A DNA stretch of 64,000 nucleotides from Stakelama marina (lineage in GTDB: Bacteria; Pseudomonadota; Alphaproteobacteria; Sphingomonadales; Sphingomonadaceae). This document shows positions 31,233 to 44,619 of this stretch, in pieces (the stretch's first letter is position 1; every line of letters begins with the position of its first letter). Both the position numbers and the translations under genes were made by a program. Where the stretch lies: positions 1 to 64,000 of the forward strand of contig NZ_JAGRQC010000004.1 in assembly GCF_018122655.1 (NCBI RefSeq), in the 5' to 3' direction. The notes beneath the pieces are model-generated. The model was not told the origin of the DNA. It saw nothing but the letters and a program-made list of their open reading frames with translations, and did no database searches.

Positions 31233-32446
31233 CGCAGCTTCCTGCCTTCGGGCGTATCGAGGCAGGCGAGCATCTGGTCGTGGTCAAGCCGCGTTGCCTT
31301 TGGCGGCGTGGTACCGGCGGGGATGTTGACCCCGCGGCCGATTGCGACGGTCGAGAACGCATTGCCGATATGGGCGCATCTGGCCGCGAGCTTCAGCATC
31401 CTTGGCGGCGTGTCATATCCTTCCCACGACAGGCGGAAGGTACCCCAATGGATGCCGATCGCATGCGCGGCGCGCAGTCGTTCGAATATGCGTACCGCAT
31501 CCGCCGGGCCGACATGGCTGCCGCTCGCCATCTGGCCGGGAACGAAGCGAAACGCGCCGATCGGGATCAGCGCCAGCCGGACGGGGCCCAGCGCCGCGGC
31601 CGAATCGGCCCATTTGCCATCGCCGAATCCGGTATCGCCGCCGAAGAACAGGTTGCCGCCGGGCAAATGCACGACGAAGCTCGACCACAGCGCGCGGTTG
31701 CGGTCGGCGAACCAGCGACTGTCCCAGTGATGATTGCGGGTGACGGTGACGAACGCCTTGCCCGTGCAGCCATCGGCGCCGCGGCATGGCCGGCGGACGG
31801 GGGTGCTTTGTCCCCAGTCGAACGCCTGCGCCTCGATACCTGCCGAGCGCAGGATCGCATCGTTGCCGAGGCTGGTGACGATCTGCGGCCTGTAGCGCCG
31901 CCACAGCCGTTTGAGCGTCTCAAGGTCGAGATGGTCGTAATGGTTGTGGCTTAGCAGTACGAGGTCGATCCTGGGGAGATCGTCGAAGCGAATCCCCGGC
32001 CGCGCCACGCGCGTGGGGCCGAGGCCGAACGGACCGGCATTGTCGCTCCAGATCGGGTCGGTGAGGATATTCATCCCGTCAGCCTGGACGAGGACGGTCG
32101 CATGACCGACCCATGTCGCCACCATCCGCCCATCGCCGACGCGCCGTGCCGGACGGCTCTGCTCGACGGTCACGTGGCGCGGCCAGGCGGGCCGCCCGTC
32201 GCGGCCGGTCAGATAGCGGAGGATGAAGCCCGCACGGCTGCCGCCGCCGGGGGGACGAACGCTGTCGTCGCCATCGGGATTGAAAAACCGCTGTCCGTCG
32301 AAATGATCGCTGACCGGCCCGCGATAATATACGCGGTCGAGAAAGCGCGGAACGATGACGATCGTCAGGCACAGCGCGACGACCAGCCACAGCAACAGGC
32401 CCGCGCCGATCCGGACCGCGCGTCGTCCCCACCCGGCGCTTTTCAT
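31229..32446 (-). CDS. Metallo-beta-lactamase-fold hydrolase, NAPE-PLD/UlaG-like
   Basis: The 405-residue protein has an N-terminal membrane helix (VRIGAGLLLWLVVALCLTIVIV), then the MBL fold with the zinc motif SHNHYDHLD, the WVGHATVLVQ strand, the NHHWDSRW loop and FFGGDTGFGD. This arrangement resembles N-acyl-phosphatidylethanolamine phospholipase D and related lipid-linked MBL enzymes. The membrane anchor and the family make a lipid substrate plausible but not shown. It is the downstream partner of the broken SDR at 32464 on the same strand with 17 bp between them. Confidence 0.85.
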   Translation of the reverse strand: MKSAGWGRRAVRIGAGLLLWLVVALCLTIVIVPRFLDRVYYRGPVSDHFDGQRFFNPDGDDSVRPPGGGSRAGFILRYLTGRDGRPAWPRHVTVEQSRPARRVGDGRMVATWVGHATVLVQADGMNILTDPIWSDNAGPFGLGPTRVARPGIRFDDLPRIDLVLLSHNHYDHLDLETLKRLWRRYRPQIVTSLGNDAILRSAGIEAQAFDWGQSTPVRRPCRGADGCTGKAFVTVTRNHHWDSRWFADRNRALWSSFVVHLPGGNLFFGGDTGFGDGKWADSAAALGPVRLALIPIGAFRFVPGQMASGSHVGPADAVRIFERLRAAHAIGIHWGTFRLSWEGYDTPPRMLKLAARCAHIGNAFSTVAIGRGVNIPAGTTPPKATRLDHDQMLACLDTPEGRKLR

Positions 32447-32463
32447 TTCCCGCCCCCTTCAGG

Positions 32464-33212
32464 TTACGCCATGCTGATACCGCCATCGACACGGTACTCG
32501 GAACCCGTCACATAGCTGGCGTCGTCGCTCAACAGGAAACAGGCGACGGCGGCGGCTTCCTCGGGCTTTCCGAACCGCCCGAGCGGAACCATCTTCGCGA
32601 CCTTCTTGTGATATTCGCGGATTTCATCGTCGCTCATCCCGCCGCGCGCATGAAAGCGCGTTTCGGTGGCGCCGGGGGCGACCGCATTGACCCGGATTCC
32701 GCGCGGCGCAAATGCACTGGCCAGGCTGCGTACCGCCTGTCGGATGCCTGCCTTCATCGCCGAATAGACGAGCGCGTCGGGCCTGCCTCCGCCGACCGTT
32801 CCCGAACTGATGAGCAGCAGAGCGCCGCCATCCTTCAGGCAGTCCGCGAGCAGTTTTGCCTGTAACAGCGGCGCGCGCAGATCGACGGCATAATGCTTGT
32901 CCATATCGTCGGCATCGGTTTCGTCGAGCGCGGCAAATCGGCCGAAACCGGCGTTCAGAAAGGCCCCGTCAAGGCCGTCGGGCGCAAATTCGCGCACCGC
33001 TTCTGCAAGCGCTTCCGCAGCGTCGGGATCGGCAGCGTCATTGGCGATGACGGTTGCATTCGGCAGCGCCTGCCGCGCTTCGGCCAGATGGTCTTCGCTA
33101 TGGCCGGTGATGAGTATGTGCGCGCCTTCGTCGCTCAATCGTTTTGCGGTCGCGAGTCCGATGCCGGAGAGGTGCCGCCGGTGACGAGCAAGCGACGATT
33201 TTCGAAGCGCAT
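32464..33212 (-). pseudogene. SDR oxidoreductase with a frameshift in its cofactor-binding loop
   Basis: The N-terminus MRFENRRLLVTGGTS and the rest (SDEGAHILITGHSEDHL... to VDGGISMA) belong to one classical SDR but sit in different frames. Inserting the expected GIGLATAKRL joins them: the genomic ACCTCTCCGGC has two bases more than the ACCTCCGGC needed. The shift is at about 33164-33172. Downstream catalytic blocks are intact (SSGTVGGG, YSAMKAG). Without the N-terminal TGxxxGIG loop the enzyme cannot bind its cofactor. A sequencing or assembly error is possible, as this dinucleotide (TC) duplication is a typical error or slippage type. Confidence 0.8.
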
Positions 33213-33318
33213 TGGATTCTCCTGACTGGTCGATGTTCGTCCATCAAAGCGCCGGGAGGGCGCGCCGGTTCCGGACTGCGGGTTGCATGCCCCCGGTTCG
33301 TTCGGCGATGATCGGGGC

Positions 33319-33663
33319 ATGGAAGACTGGAGCGATGCCGATCTGGACAGGTTTCGCGCGCGGCTGATCGAACGCCGCGCAGAGCTGGTGGCGCTCGATC
33401 GGGGAGCCAGCGAATCGCGAGCGGCGGTGACGCTCGACCAGCAGTCGGTCGGCCGGCTCAGCCGGATGGATGCGATGCAGCAACAGGCGATGGCGCAGGC
33501 CGAGGGACGCCGCCGTCAGCAGGAAATCGTGCGCATCGACAATGCGCTCAGCCGCATCGAACAGGGCGAATTCGGATGGTGCGTCGAATGCGGCGACGCG
33601 ATTGCGGCGAAGCGGATCGAATTCGATCCTTCGGCCGCGCGTTGCCTCGATTGCAGCGCCTGA
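33319..33663 (+). CDS. DksA/TraR-type zinc-finger protein
   Basis: The 114-residue protein has a coiled-coil helical body (RAELVALDRGASESRAAV, then a long Q/A-rich helix) and the C-terminal C4 zinc finger CVECGD...CLDC typical of DksA/TraR. The short helical hairpin and CxxC-x17-CxxC pattern point to a small relative that could enter the RNA polymerase secondary channel. DksA needs two acidic tip residues to act with ppGpp; the tip here (LDRGAS) has only one Asp, so direct DksA function is doubtful. The start at 33319 has only a GGGG site. Confidence 0.83.
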   Translation: MEDWSDADLDRFRARLIERRAELVALDRGASESRAAVTLDQQSVGRLSRMDAMQQQAMAQAEGRRRQQEIVRIDNALSRIEQGEFGWCVECGDAIAAKRIEFDPSAARCLDCSA

Positions 33664-33725
33664 ATCGGCAGTCCCCACGCAAGAGTTTGTGAAGCTTTGT
33701 CTGCTAGCGCGGGCAGGTGAGCAGC

Positions 33726-37909
<4,184 letters not shown>

Positions 37910-37930
37910 TCCATGCGCGGGACGGGGTGA

Positions 37931-37947
37931 TGCGTTTTTGCAACGCA
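37931..37947 (+). terminator. Small hairpin after ligA
   Basis: The arms TGCGTT and AACGCA flank a 5-nt loop, followed by GCATGAGTCTTTT. It starts 21 bp after the ligA stop and may be the transcript end. Confidence 0.45.
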
Positions 37948-37981
37948 GCATGAGTCTTTTCGTTCCGGCGCTCTGACGGCG

Positions 37982-38012
37982 TTGACTGTCATCGAACCGA
38001 AATAAAGAACCT
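37982..38012 (+). promoter_or_regulatory. Possible promoter of the large TonB receptor
   Basis: TTGACT at 37982 and TAAAGA about 15 bp later form a weak sigma-70-like pair ~70 bp before the receptor start. Spacing is short and the -10 is poor, so the call is tentative. Confidence 0.3.
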
Positions 38013-38078
38013 CCAACGGGGGCGCGACGGTGAACACCACCGCGTGCACGAGCACTTGGGCTCCAAGAGGGATTATTG

Positions 38079-41000
38079 ATGCGAAACCACCTTCTCTTTG
38101 GTGCGGCTGCGGTCGCGCTCGCAATTCCTGCCGCCGCTTCGGCGCAGCAGATCACGACGGGCATCGAAGGCGCCGTCACCGACGCTTCTGGCGCGCCGAT
38201 TTCGGGCGCGACGGTTGTCGTCACCGATACGCGTACCGGCGCCAGCCGCACGCAGACGACCAACCAGACCGGCCAGTTCTCGGTCAGCAACCTGACGCCG
38301 GGCGGCCCCTACACGATCGCCGCGTCGGCTCCGGGTTTCGAAGGCCAGACGGTCAACGACGTCAACACGTCGCTTCAGGGTAACACCCGCCTGACGTTCA
38401 ACCTGACTTCGGGCGCCGGCGCGATCGTCGTTACCGGTACGCGCGCGAACCTGACGCAGCTTGCGGTTGGCCCGGGCAGCGCGTTCGGTGAGCAGACGAT
38501 CGAGAATACGCCGAGCTTCGGCCGCGATATTCAGGACATTATCCGCTACGACCCGCGCGTTTCGCTGGACCAGAGCGGTGACCAGATCACCTATTCGTGC
38601 CTGGGCGGCAACAACCGCACCAACAGCTTCACCGTCGACGGCATCCAGCAGGGCGACGTTTTCGGCCTGAACGGTACCGCCTATGCCTCGCGCACCTCGG
38701 CGCCGCTTCCGTATGACGCGCTGCGCGAAGTCCAGGTCCAGTTCGCGCCTTACGACGTCGAATATGGCGGCTTCACCGGCTGTCAGGTGAACGCGATCAC
38801 CAAGTCGGGCAGCAACAGCTTCCACGGTGATGCGTTCTTCGAATATTCGGACAACAACCTGCGCGGTACCAAGGTCGCTGGCGAGACCGTCGGTGACATC
38901 AATCCGGAGAAGCGCTGGGGCGTTTCGCTCGGCGGGCCGATCATCAAGGACCACCTGTTCTTCTTCGGCGCATATTCGCACATCGAAACCGCGAAGTCTC
39001 AGGATTACGGCCCTGCGGGCGCGACGGGCTATGCGAACACGCTGTCGGGCATCTCGCAGGACCAGTTCAACCAGATCGCCGATATCGCGCGTAACGTATA
39101 CGGCGAGGATCCTGGCCCGCTGGTCAGCAACCTGCCCTATACCAACGACCGCTATTTTGCGCGTCTCGACTGGCAGATCAACGACCGTCAGCGTTTCGAG
39201 GCGACCTATCAGCGTCTCGAGGAAGTCGCGCTCAGCACCGACGATTTCAGCTATCGGCCACGCAGCGTCCAGCTGACCGGTAAGAACACCTATGAGAATT
39301 CGGGTACGAAGTCGGATTATTATTCGGGCCGCCTCTTCTCGGACTGGACCGACAATTTCTCGACCGAGATTCGCTATTCCTATTCGAAGGTCAACGACAT
39401 CCAGGACCCGTTCGGCGGCGGAGAAGCGCAGTCGGGCAACCCGATCGTCCGTCTGGTGGTCGGTGTCGACAACGGAACCGGCGACAACGCCACGGTCCTG
39501 ATCGGTCCCGGCCAGTATCGTTCCGCGAACCAGCTCAACACGACGATCCAGCAGGGCACGGCGATCGCCAAGCTCAACCTCGATCGGCACAAGCTGAAAT
39601 TCGGTTTCGAGTTCAACCAGGCTGAAATCTACAACCTGTTCATTCCGAACGGCACCGGAACGCTGGTTTTCAACAACATTTCCGACTTCCAGAACGGCAT
39701 TCTGTCGAACGGAAACAGCACCTATACGGCGCCGGATAACGTCGTTTCCGGTGGTGCCTATGGTGCGTTCGGAAACTTCTCTGCCACCGGCAACCCCAAC
39801 GACGCTTCGGCGACGTTCACGCGGACGATTTTCTCGGCCTATGGTCAGGATGACTGGCAGATCAATGACGCACTCGGTATGGTCGCGGGCGTTCGCCTGG
39901 ACTGGTATGACGGCGGGCAGCCGACCGCCAACCCGATGTTCACCGATCGCTATGGCCGTACGAATGCGGTTGGCTTCAGCAACCTGCCGGTGCAGGTGCT
40001 GCCGCGCGTCGCCTTCACCTATGATGCAGGCGATTTCGGTCCGCTGACGCGGAACAAGCTGCGCTTTGGCGCAGGCATGTTCACGGGCGGCGATCCGCTG
40101 GTGTGGTTCTCGAACGCCTTCTCGAACAACGGCTTCAGCAGCGCGCGTGGTACGTCGACCGCCGCGGGTTGCCCGGCAGGCCCGATCAGCGTCGTGAGCA
40201 ACGGGTCTTTCACCGGCTTCCCGAACTGCGTCGTTGCCGATGCCTCTTCGCAGGCCGCGCAGGGTTCGTTCACGGTTCAGTCGATCGATCCCAACATCAA
40301 GATGCCGACGGTGCTGCGCGCCAATATCGGCTTCGAAAGCGCGCTTGAACTGGGCGGCGGCTTCTTCAGCGGCTGGCACGTCAAGGCCGACTATATCTAC
40401 AGCCACTTCATCAACCCGTTCGCGGTTTCGGACCTGACCCAGGCGGTCGATCCGAGCCAGGGTCTGAATGGCTACACGGTTGACGGTCGTCCGATCTATG
40501 CTCCGATCGACCCGCTTGCCACCGGCTGTAATGCTGCGCTGCAGAGCTCCAGCCCGACGCCGGTTTACAGCAACCTGTCGCCGGCTTGCTTCAACACGGG
40601 ACGTTATGGCGCCATCGTGCTGACCAACTCGGACGGGTACGACAGCCATGTCGCGTCGTTCATTCTGTCGAAGCGCTTCAATCGCGGTATCTTCACCGAT
40701 GGCGGTTCGGTCGATTTCACGGTTGGTTATGCTTACACCTACGCTCAGGAGCGTCGGGCCTTCACCAGCTCACAGGCGACGTCGAACTTCAAATATCCGG
40801 CGACCTTCGACATCCAGAACCCGGCGGTGTCGCGCGGTCTGTTCTCTCAGGAGGACAGCATTGCGATGAACCTCAACTTCACCGAGACGTTCATCAACGA
40901 CCTGAAGACGCGGCTGGGCATCACGTTCAACGCCACGTCGGGCAAGCCGTTCAGCCTGACCTATTCGGGCCGCGACCTGTTCGCGAAGAGCGGTGCGGGC

Positions 41001-41468
41001 GACAATGCTCTGATCTACGTGCCGAACGGCATCGACGATCCGAATCTGTCGCCGAGCTCGAACACGGATGCGGTCAAGGAACTGGTTGCGTTCGCGAATT
41101 CGAATAGCTGCACCAAGGGCTATCTCGGTCGTTCGATCGCCGGCAACACCTGCACGAACCCGTGGTATTTCGATATGGACCTCGTGTTCTCGCAGGAAGT
41201 TCCGGGGCCGGGCCGCCTGTTCGGCGTGAATGACAAGATCAAGCTGTATGCGACGGTCGACAACTTCCTGAACATGCTCGACAGCGGCTGGAACGTGCGC
41301 AAGCGCAACACGTCCTATGGTTCGGTTTCGGTTGCCGATATCAGCGGTGTCGATCAGCAGGGACGCTACATCGTGTCGAAAGCGACCACCGGTGACTACA
41401 ATAAGATCTATGTGGATACGACTCCGTCGCTGTGGCGGATCAAGGTCGGCGTGAGCTACAGCTTCTAA
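38079..41468 (+). CDS. Oar-like TonB-dependent receptor with N-terminal carboxypeptidase-regulatory-like domain
   Basis: The 1129-residue outer-membrane protein has a signal peptide (MRNHLLFGAAAVALAIPAAASAQ). Residues ~24-105 form an Ig-like carboxypeptidase-regulatory domain (ITTGIEGAVTDASGAPISGATV, then SNLTPGGPYTIAASAPGFEG). Next come a VVTGTR TonB box-like strand and a plug with a GRDIQDIIRYDPRVSL and YGGFTGCQVNAITKSGSN pattern, as in Oar receptors, then a very large barrel ending KVGVSYSF. The oligopeptide or polysaccharide ligands of this class are not readable here. A strong terminator follows at 41493. It precedes a LytS/LytTR pair that may sense or control it (inference). Confidence 0.9.
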   Translation: MRNHLLFGAAAVALAIPAAASAQQITTGIEGAVTDASGAPISGATVVVTDTRTGASRTQTTNQTGQFSVSNLTPGGPYTIAASAPGFEGQTVNDVNTSLQGNTRLTFNLTSGAGAIVVTGTRANLTQLAVGPGSAFGEQTIENTPSFGRDIQDIIRYDPRVSLDQSGDQITYSCLGGNNRTNSFTVDGIQQGDVFGLNGTAYASRTSAPLPYDALREVQVQFAPYDVEYGGFTGCQVNAITKSGSNSFHGDAFFEYSDNNLRGTKVAGETVGDINPEKRWGVSLGGPIIKDHLFFFGAYSHIETAKSQDYGPAGATGYANTLSGISQDQFNQIADIARNVYGEDPGPLVSNLPYTNDRYFARLDWQINDRQRFEATYQRLEEVALSTDDFSYRPRSVQLTGKNTYENSGTKSDYYSGRLFSDWTDNFSTEIRYSYSKVNDIQDPFGGGEAQSGNPIVRLVVGVDNGTGDNATVLIGPGQYRSANQLNTTIQQGTAIAKLNLDRHKLKFGFEFNQAEIYNLFIPNGTGTLVFNNISDFQNGILSNGNSTYTAPDNVVSGGAYGAFGNFSATGNPNDASATFTRTIFSAYGQDDWQINDALGMVAGVRLDWYDGGQPTANPMFTDRYGRTNAVGFSNLPVQVLPRVAFTYDAGDFGPLTRNKLRFGAGMFTGGDPLVWFSNAFSNNGFSSARGTSTAAGCPAGPISVVSNGSFTGFPNCVVADASSQAAQGSFTVQSIDPNIKMPTVLRANIGFESALELGGGFFSGWHVKADYIYSHFINPFAVSDLTQAVDPSQGLNGYTVDGRPIYAPIDPLATGCNAALQSSSPTPVYSNLSPACFNTGRYGAIVLTNSDGYDSHVASFILSKRFNRGIFTDGGSVDFTVGYAYTYAQERRAFTSSQATSNFKYPATFDIQNPAVSRGLFSQEDSIAMNLNFTETFINDLKTRLGITFNATSGKPFSLTYSGRDLFAKSGAGDNALIYVPNGIDDPNLSPSSNTDAVKELVAFANSNSCTKGYLGRSIAGNTCTNPWYFDMDLVFSQEVPGPGRLFGVNDKIKLYATVDNFLNMLDSGWNVRKRNTSYGSVSVADISGVDQQGRYIVSKATTGDYNKIYVDTTPSLWRIKVGVSYSF

Positions 41469-41492
41469 GCCGATAACAGCCCAAGAAACTGG

Positions 41493-41529
41493 CCGCCGTC
41501 CCCGAAAGGGGGCGGCGGTTTTCTTTTGT
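41493..41529 (+). terminator. Strong intrinsic terminator of the Oar-like receptor gene
   Basis: An 11-bp stem (41493-41503 with 41508-41518, one T-G wobble) with a GAAA tetraloop is followed by TTTTCTTTT. It is the best terminator in the window. Confidence 0.92.
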
Positions 41530-41646
41530 GCCGCGTGCCGTCGGCTTTGCGCCGGTCGGGGGGCGCGCCTACATTGCTTTGCCGATACCCGCCCGCGGCG
41601 GTACAGTCGCGGTTCAACGCCGACGCTTCAGAGAGCCCCAGCGCCA

Positions 41647-42750
41647 GTGCCCAACCAGAAACCTTCGATTTTCTCGCGCCCCTTTTTCGAGGACAAGAGC
41701 CGCGCCTTCTGGATGCTGCAGGCGGCCGGGTGGAGCGGCTATCTCGTGCTGCGCAGCGTCTCGTCGGTTTCCAACAGCTTTTCGTTTCAAAGCGTCATCG
41801 CCAACATCATCGAGGCGATCCTCGGCTATTGCCTGACGCTGCTTCTGTCGGCGCTGTACGGCTATTACCGCAAACTTCCGCGATTGAGCGGCATCGCGAT
41901 CACGCTGGCGACGCTGGTCGCGGCCACGGCGGTATATGCGGTCATCGACGCGTTCACATTTTCGTTCATCCGCAATGCGACGCCCGGCCTGACCGTCAGC
42001 CTGGTGCTGGGATATGTGTTTCTGAACTTCGTCGTGCTCGCGGGCTGGTCGGCGCTGTATTTCGGGATCAATTTCTACCTGATCGTCGAGGAGCAGACTT
42101 CGCAGTTGCGGCTGCTCGAAACGCAGGCATCGACGGCGCAGCTCACGATGCTGCGCTATCAGCTCAATCCGCACTTCCTGTTCAACACGCTCAATTCGAT
42201 CTCGACGCTGGTGCTGCTGAAGCAGACCGAGCGCGCCAATGCGATGCTTGCGCGGCTGTCCAACTTTCTGCGCTACACGCTCGCCAACGAACCGACAGCG
42301 CACGTCACGCTGGCGCAGGAGGTCGATATGCTGAAACTCTATCTCGAGATCGAGAAGATGCGTTTCGACGAGCGTCTGCGGCCGCGGTTCGACATCGATC
42401 CGCGCGTGGAAAAGGCGCGACTTCCCTCGTTGCTGCTCCAGCCGCTTGTCGAAAATGCGATCAAATATGCCGTAACGCCGCAGGAAGAAGGCGCCGAAAT
42501 CGCGGTCACGGCGCGGCTCACCGGGGACAGGGTGCATATCACCGTATCGGACACCGGACCCGGATTGACCGCAGCAAAACGCAGGCCGAACCTTTCAACC
42601 GGGGTCGGCCTTGCCAATATCAGGGAAAGATTGGCGCAGGCATTCGGCCCCGACCACAGATTCGCCACGCGTTCGAACCCAGGGGGCGGGTTCAGCGTTG
42701 AGATTGAAATACCGTTCCAGTTGCAGGAACAGACACGTGAGGCAGCATGA
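41647..42750 (+). CDS. LytS/YehU-type sensor histidine kinase
   Basis: The 367-residue protein has an N-terminal membrane part with about four helices (ILGYCLTLLLSALYGYY, then a hydrophobic stretch to LVLGYVFLNFVVLAGWSALYF). The HisKA_7TM/His_kinase family signature with the phosphorylated histidine is LRYQLNPHFLFNTLNSIS, followed by an HATPase with N-box LVENAIKYAV and G-box DTGPGL and TGVGLANIRERL. The GTG at 41647 is the likely start. The next gene overlaps by 4 bp, so kinase and regulator are co-translated. The signal is unknown, and no known ligand-binding extracellular domain is present. Confidence 0.92.
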   Translation: MPNQKPSIFSRPFFEDKSRAFWMLQAAGWSGYLVLRSVSSVSNSFSFQSVIANIIEAILGYCLTLLLSALYGYYRKLPRLSGIAITLATLVAATAVYAVIDAFTFSFIRNATPGLTVSLVLGYVFLNFVVLAGWSALYFGINFYLIVEEQTSQLRLLETQASTAQLTMLRYQLNPHFLFNTLNSISTLVLLKQTERANAMLARLSNFLRYTLANEPTAHVTLAQEVDMLKLYLEIEKMRFDERLRPRFDIDPRVEKARLPSLLLQPLVENAIKYAVTPQEEGAEIAVTARLTGDRVHITVSDTGPGLTAAKRRPNLSTGVGLANIRERLAQAFGPDHRFATRSNPGGGFSVEIEIPFQLQEQTREAA

Positions 42751-43547
42751 GTATTCGCACCATCCTCGTCGATGACGAGCCCCTTGCGATCCAGGGACTG
42801 GAGCTGCGGCTCCAGCAGCATGACGATATCGAGATCGTCGAGAAGTGCCAGAACGGCCGCGAGGCCATCCGCGCGATCAAGACGCACAAGCCCGATCTCG
42901 TCTTCCTCGACATCCAGATGCCCGGTTTCGACGGTTTCTCCGTTGTTCAGGGGCTGATGGAGGTCGAACCACCGCTCGTCGTATTCGTCACCGCCTATTC
43001 GGATCACGCCATCCGCGCATTCGAGGCGCAGGCGGTCGATTATCTGCTGAAGCCGGTCGAGGAAGCGCGGCTCGCCGACACGCTCGAACGCGTGCGCGCG
43101 CGGCTCAGCGAAAAGCGGGGCCAGGCCGAGATCGAGAAGCTGAAGGAAGTGCTTGCCGAGGTCGCGCCCGAAGCCGCCGAGGAACTTGCCGAAGGTGGCG
43201 AGCAGCCGGCGGCCAGCCGCTATGAAAAGCTCATCAACATCAAGGATCGCGGGCAGATCTTCCGCGTCGATGTCGATACGATCGAACGCATCGACGCCGC
43301 CGGCGACTATATGTGCATCTATACCGGCGACAACACGCTGATCCTTCGCGAGACGATGAAGGACCTCGAAAAGCGGCTCGACCCGCGCCGCTTCCAGCGC
43401 GTTCACCGCTCGACCATCGTGAATCTCGACCTCGTCCGTCAGGTCAAGCCGCACACCAATGGCGAGTGCTTCCTGATGCTCGATTCGGGCGCGCAGGTGA
43501 AGGTCAGCCGCAGCTACCGCGACGTCGTCGCGCGCTTCGTGCACTAA
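42747..43547 (+). CDS. LytTR-type response regulator
   Basis: The 266-residue regulator has an N-terminal receiver domain with DDEP acidic pocket, phosphorylation Asp in LVFLDIQMPGFDG, the T in FVTAYSD and K in YLLKPVEE. A linker rich in charged residues follows, then the LytTR DNA-binding domain (INIKDRGQIFRVDVDTIERIDA, RRFQRVHRSTIVNLDLVRQVK and a terminal VSRSYRDVVARF). LytTR proteins bind direct repeats spaced by about a helical turn. It pairs with the overlapping upstream kinase. A stem at 43588-43625 ends the unit. Confidence 0.93.
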   Translation: MSIRTILVDDEPLAIQGLELRLQQHDDIEIVEKCQNGREAIRAIKTHKPDLVFLDIQMPGFDGFSVVQGLMEVEPPLVVFVTAYSDHAIRAFEAQAVDYLLKPVEEARLADTLERVRARLSEKRGQAEIEKLKEVLAEVAPEAAEELAEGGEQPAASRYEKLINIKDRGQIFRVDVDTIERIDAAGDYMCIYTGDNTLILRETMKDLEKRLDPRRFQRVHRSTIVNLDLVRQVKPHTNGECFLMLDSGAQVKVSRSYRDVVARFVH

Positions 43548-43587
43548 TCGCCGGCCGGGCGCGCTCACCGCGCCGGCGGTCGAACGC

Positions 43588-43625
43588 AAAAGGCGCCGCT
43601 CCCTCTACCGGGACGGCGCCTTTTC
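43588..43625 (+). terminator. Intrinsic terminator after the LytTR gene (bidirectional)
   Basis: The arms GGCGCCG and CGGCGCC plus TCCC/GGGA, with AAAA on one side and TTTTCTTG on the other, form an extended hairpin. It serves the LytTR gene, and the minus-strand DUF3297 gene that ends at 43655. Confidence 0.85.
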
Positions 43626-43654
43626 TTGTGTCATGTGCGCGAAATGGCGAGGCA

Positions 43655-43945
43655 TCAGGCCTCGTCGGCGACGTCCTGCGGGCCGGTCGATCCGGGTTCG
43701 CCCTGTTCGGCGTCCTGATACCAGGCCTCTACCGGGCCGGTCAGCTTGATCGTCAGCGGTTGGCCGTGGCGATCGGTCTTGCGGCCGACCTGAACGCGGA
43801 CCCAGCCTTCGGAGATCGAATATTCCTCGACATCGCGGCGCTCGGTGCCCTTGAAACGGATGCCGATGCCGCGCTGCAGGACCGACTGGTCGAAATGCGG
43901 GCTGCGCGGATTGACGGAAAGGCGGTCGGGAGGTGTGTCGCTCAT
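43655..43945 (-). CDS. DUF3297 family protein
   Basis: The 96-residue protein shows the DUF3297 pattern: PDRLSVNPRSPHFDQSVLQRGIGIRFKG, then NVEEY-type DVEEYSISEGWVRVQVGRKTDRHGQPLTIKLTG. It has no signal peptide and is acidic at the end (DAEQGEPGSTGPQD). Members are small cytosolic proteins, often misannotated as glutathione peroxidase, without proven function. The ATG at 43945 is consistent with family length. Confidence 0.9.
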   Translation of the reverse strand: MSDTPPDRLSVNPRSPHFDQSVLQRGIGIRFKGTERRDVEEYSISEGWVRVQVGRKTDRHGQPLTIKLTGPVEAWYQDAEQGEPGSTGPQDVADEA

Positions 43946-44045
43946 GGCGTGCGCCTTTGCCGCAATATTGGTCGCCGGAAAAGGGGGCGCATGAAAAAAG
44001 GGACGGCGCACCCGCCGTCCCCTTGTCGTTGCGATTGCCTTGGCG

Positions 44046-44435
44046 TCAGCGGCAATAGCGGACCCGGACATGGCGGTGGAGATACGGATCCCACACGCGC
44101 CGGACGCTGCAATAGCGATAGTCATCGTAATAGCGGCGGGCATAATAGCCGTTGGTCGGATAATAGCCGTGGCGGTTGTAATAGCCGCGATCATAGTCGT
44201 AGCGGCGGTCGTACCGGCTGTCATAGCGTCGGTCGTAGCGGTTGTTGTCCGCAATCGCCGCGCCGATCACGAGGCCGGCAATGCCGCCGACAATCGCTGC
44301 GCCGGCAACGTCGCCGCCGCGGTCGTGGTGACGGTAGTGATGGCGATAGTGCTGGGCCTGGGCGGGCGCTGCGACGGTAAGCGCCGTCGCACCGAGCGCG
44401 AGGCCGAGCGCCGATTTCCTGATAATGTTGGTCAT
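44046..44435 (-). CDS. Exported glycine-zipper protein, Tyr/Arg/His rich
   Basis: The 129-residue product has a signal peptide (MTNIIRKSALGLALGATALTVAAPAQA), a glycine-zipper helix GGDVAGAAIVGGIAGLVIGAAI, and a repetitive tail of YDRRYD/YNRHGYYPTNGYY units ending in Cys (SVRRVWDPYLHRHVRVRYC). Such proteins sit in or on the outer membrane; YMGG-like and RcnB-like proteins are relatives in composition. Tyr/Arg/His repeats suit binding of metal or polymer surfaces. Function is unknown. No clear Shine-Dalgarno match beyond AGGAGG at the start region. Confidence 0.7.
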   Translation of the reverse strand: MTNIIRKSALGLALGATALTVAAPAQAQHYRHHYRHHDRGGDVAGAAIVGGIAGLVIGAAIADNNRYDRRYDSRYDRRYDYDRGYYNRHGYYPTNGYYARRYYDDYRYCSVRRVWDPYLHRHVRVRYCR

Positions 44436-44619
44436 ATGGTCCTCCTATTCCCCGCCGCGCCAGACGATCGTTGGAAGAACGCATGAACCGCGACGATGGT
44501 TAAGGGTATAGCAGGAGGTGACTGAACCGGCCCGGAACCGGCCGTTAAGCAGTGGTTTAGCTGGTTAAGGCGTGCATGGCGGCGGCGATGGTCGCATATC
44601 GACCATCGCCGCCCATGGC
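44436..44619. other. Intergenic region between the glycine-zipper gene and typA
   Basis: The perfect 14-bp stem at 44581-44613 (5-nt CATAT loop) lies right after the typA stop on the minus strand, and is the probable typA terminator although no T-run follows. The remaining ~100 bp is the leader and promoter of the glycine-zipper gene; no -35/-10 pair stands out. Confidence 0.6.
44581..44613 (-). terminator. 14-bp perfect hairpin after typA
   Basis: The arms 44581-44594 and 44600-44613 are perfectly complementary around a CATAT loop. It starts 7 bp beyond the typA stop codon. Confidence 0.65.
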
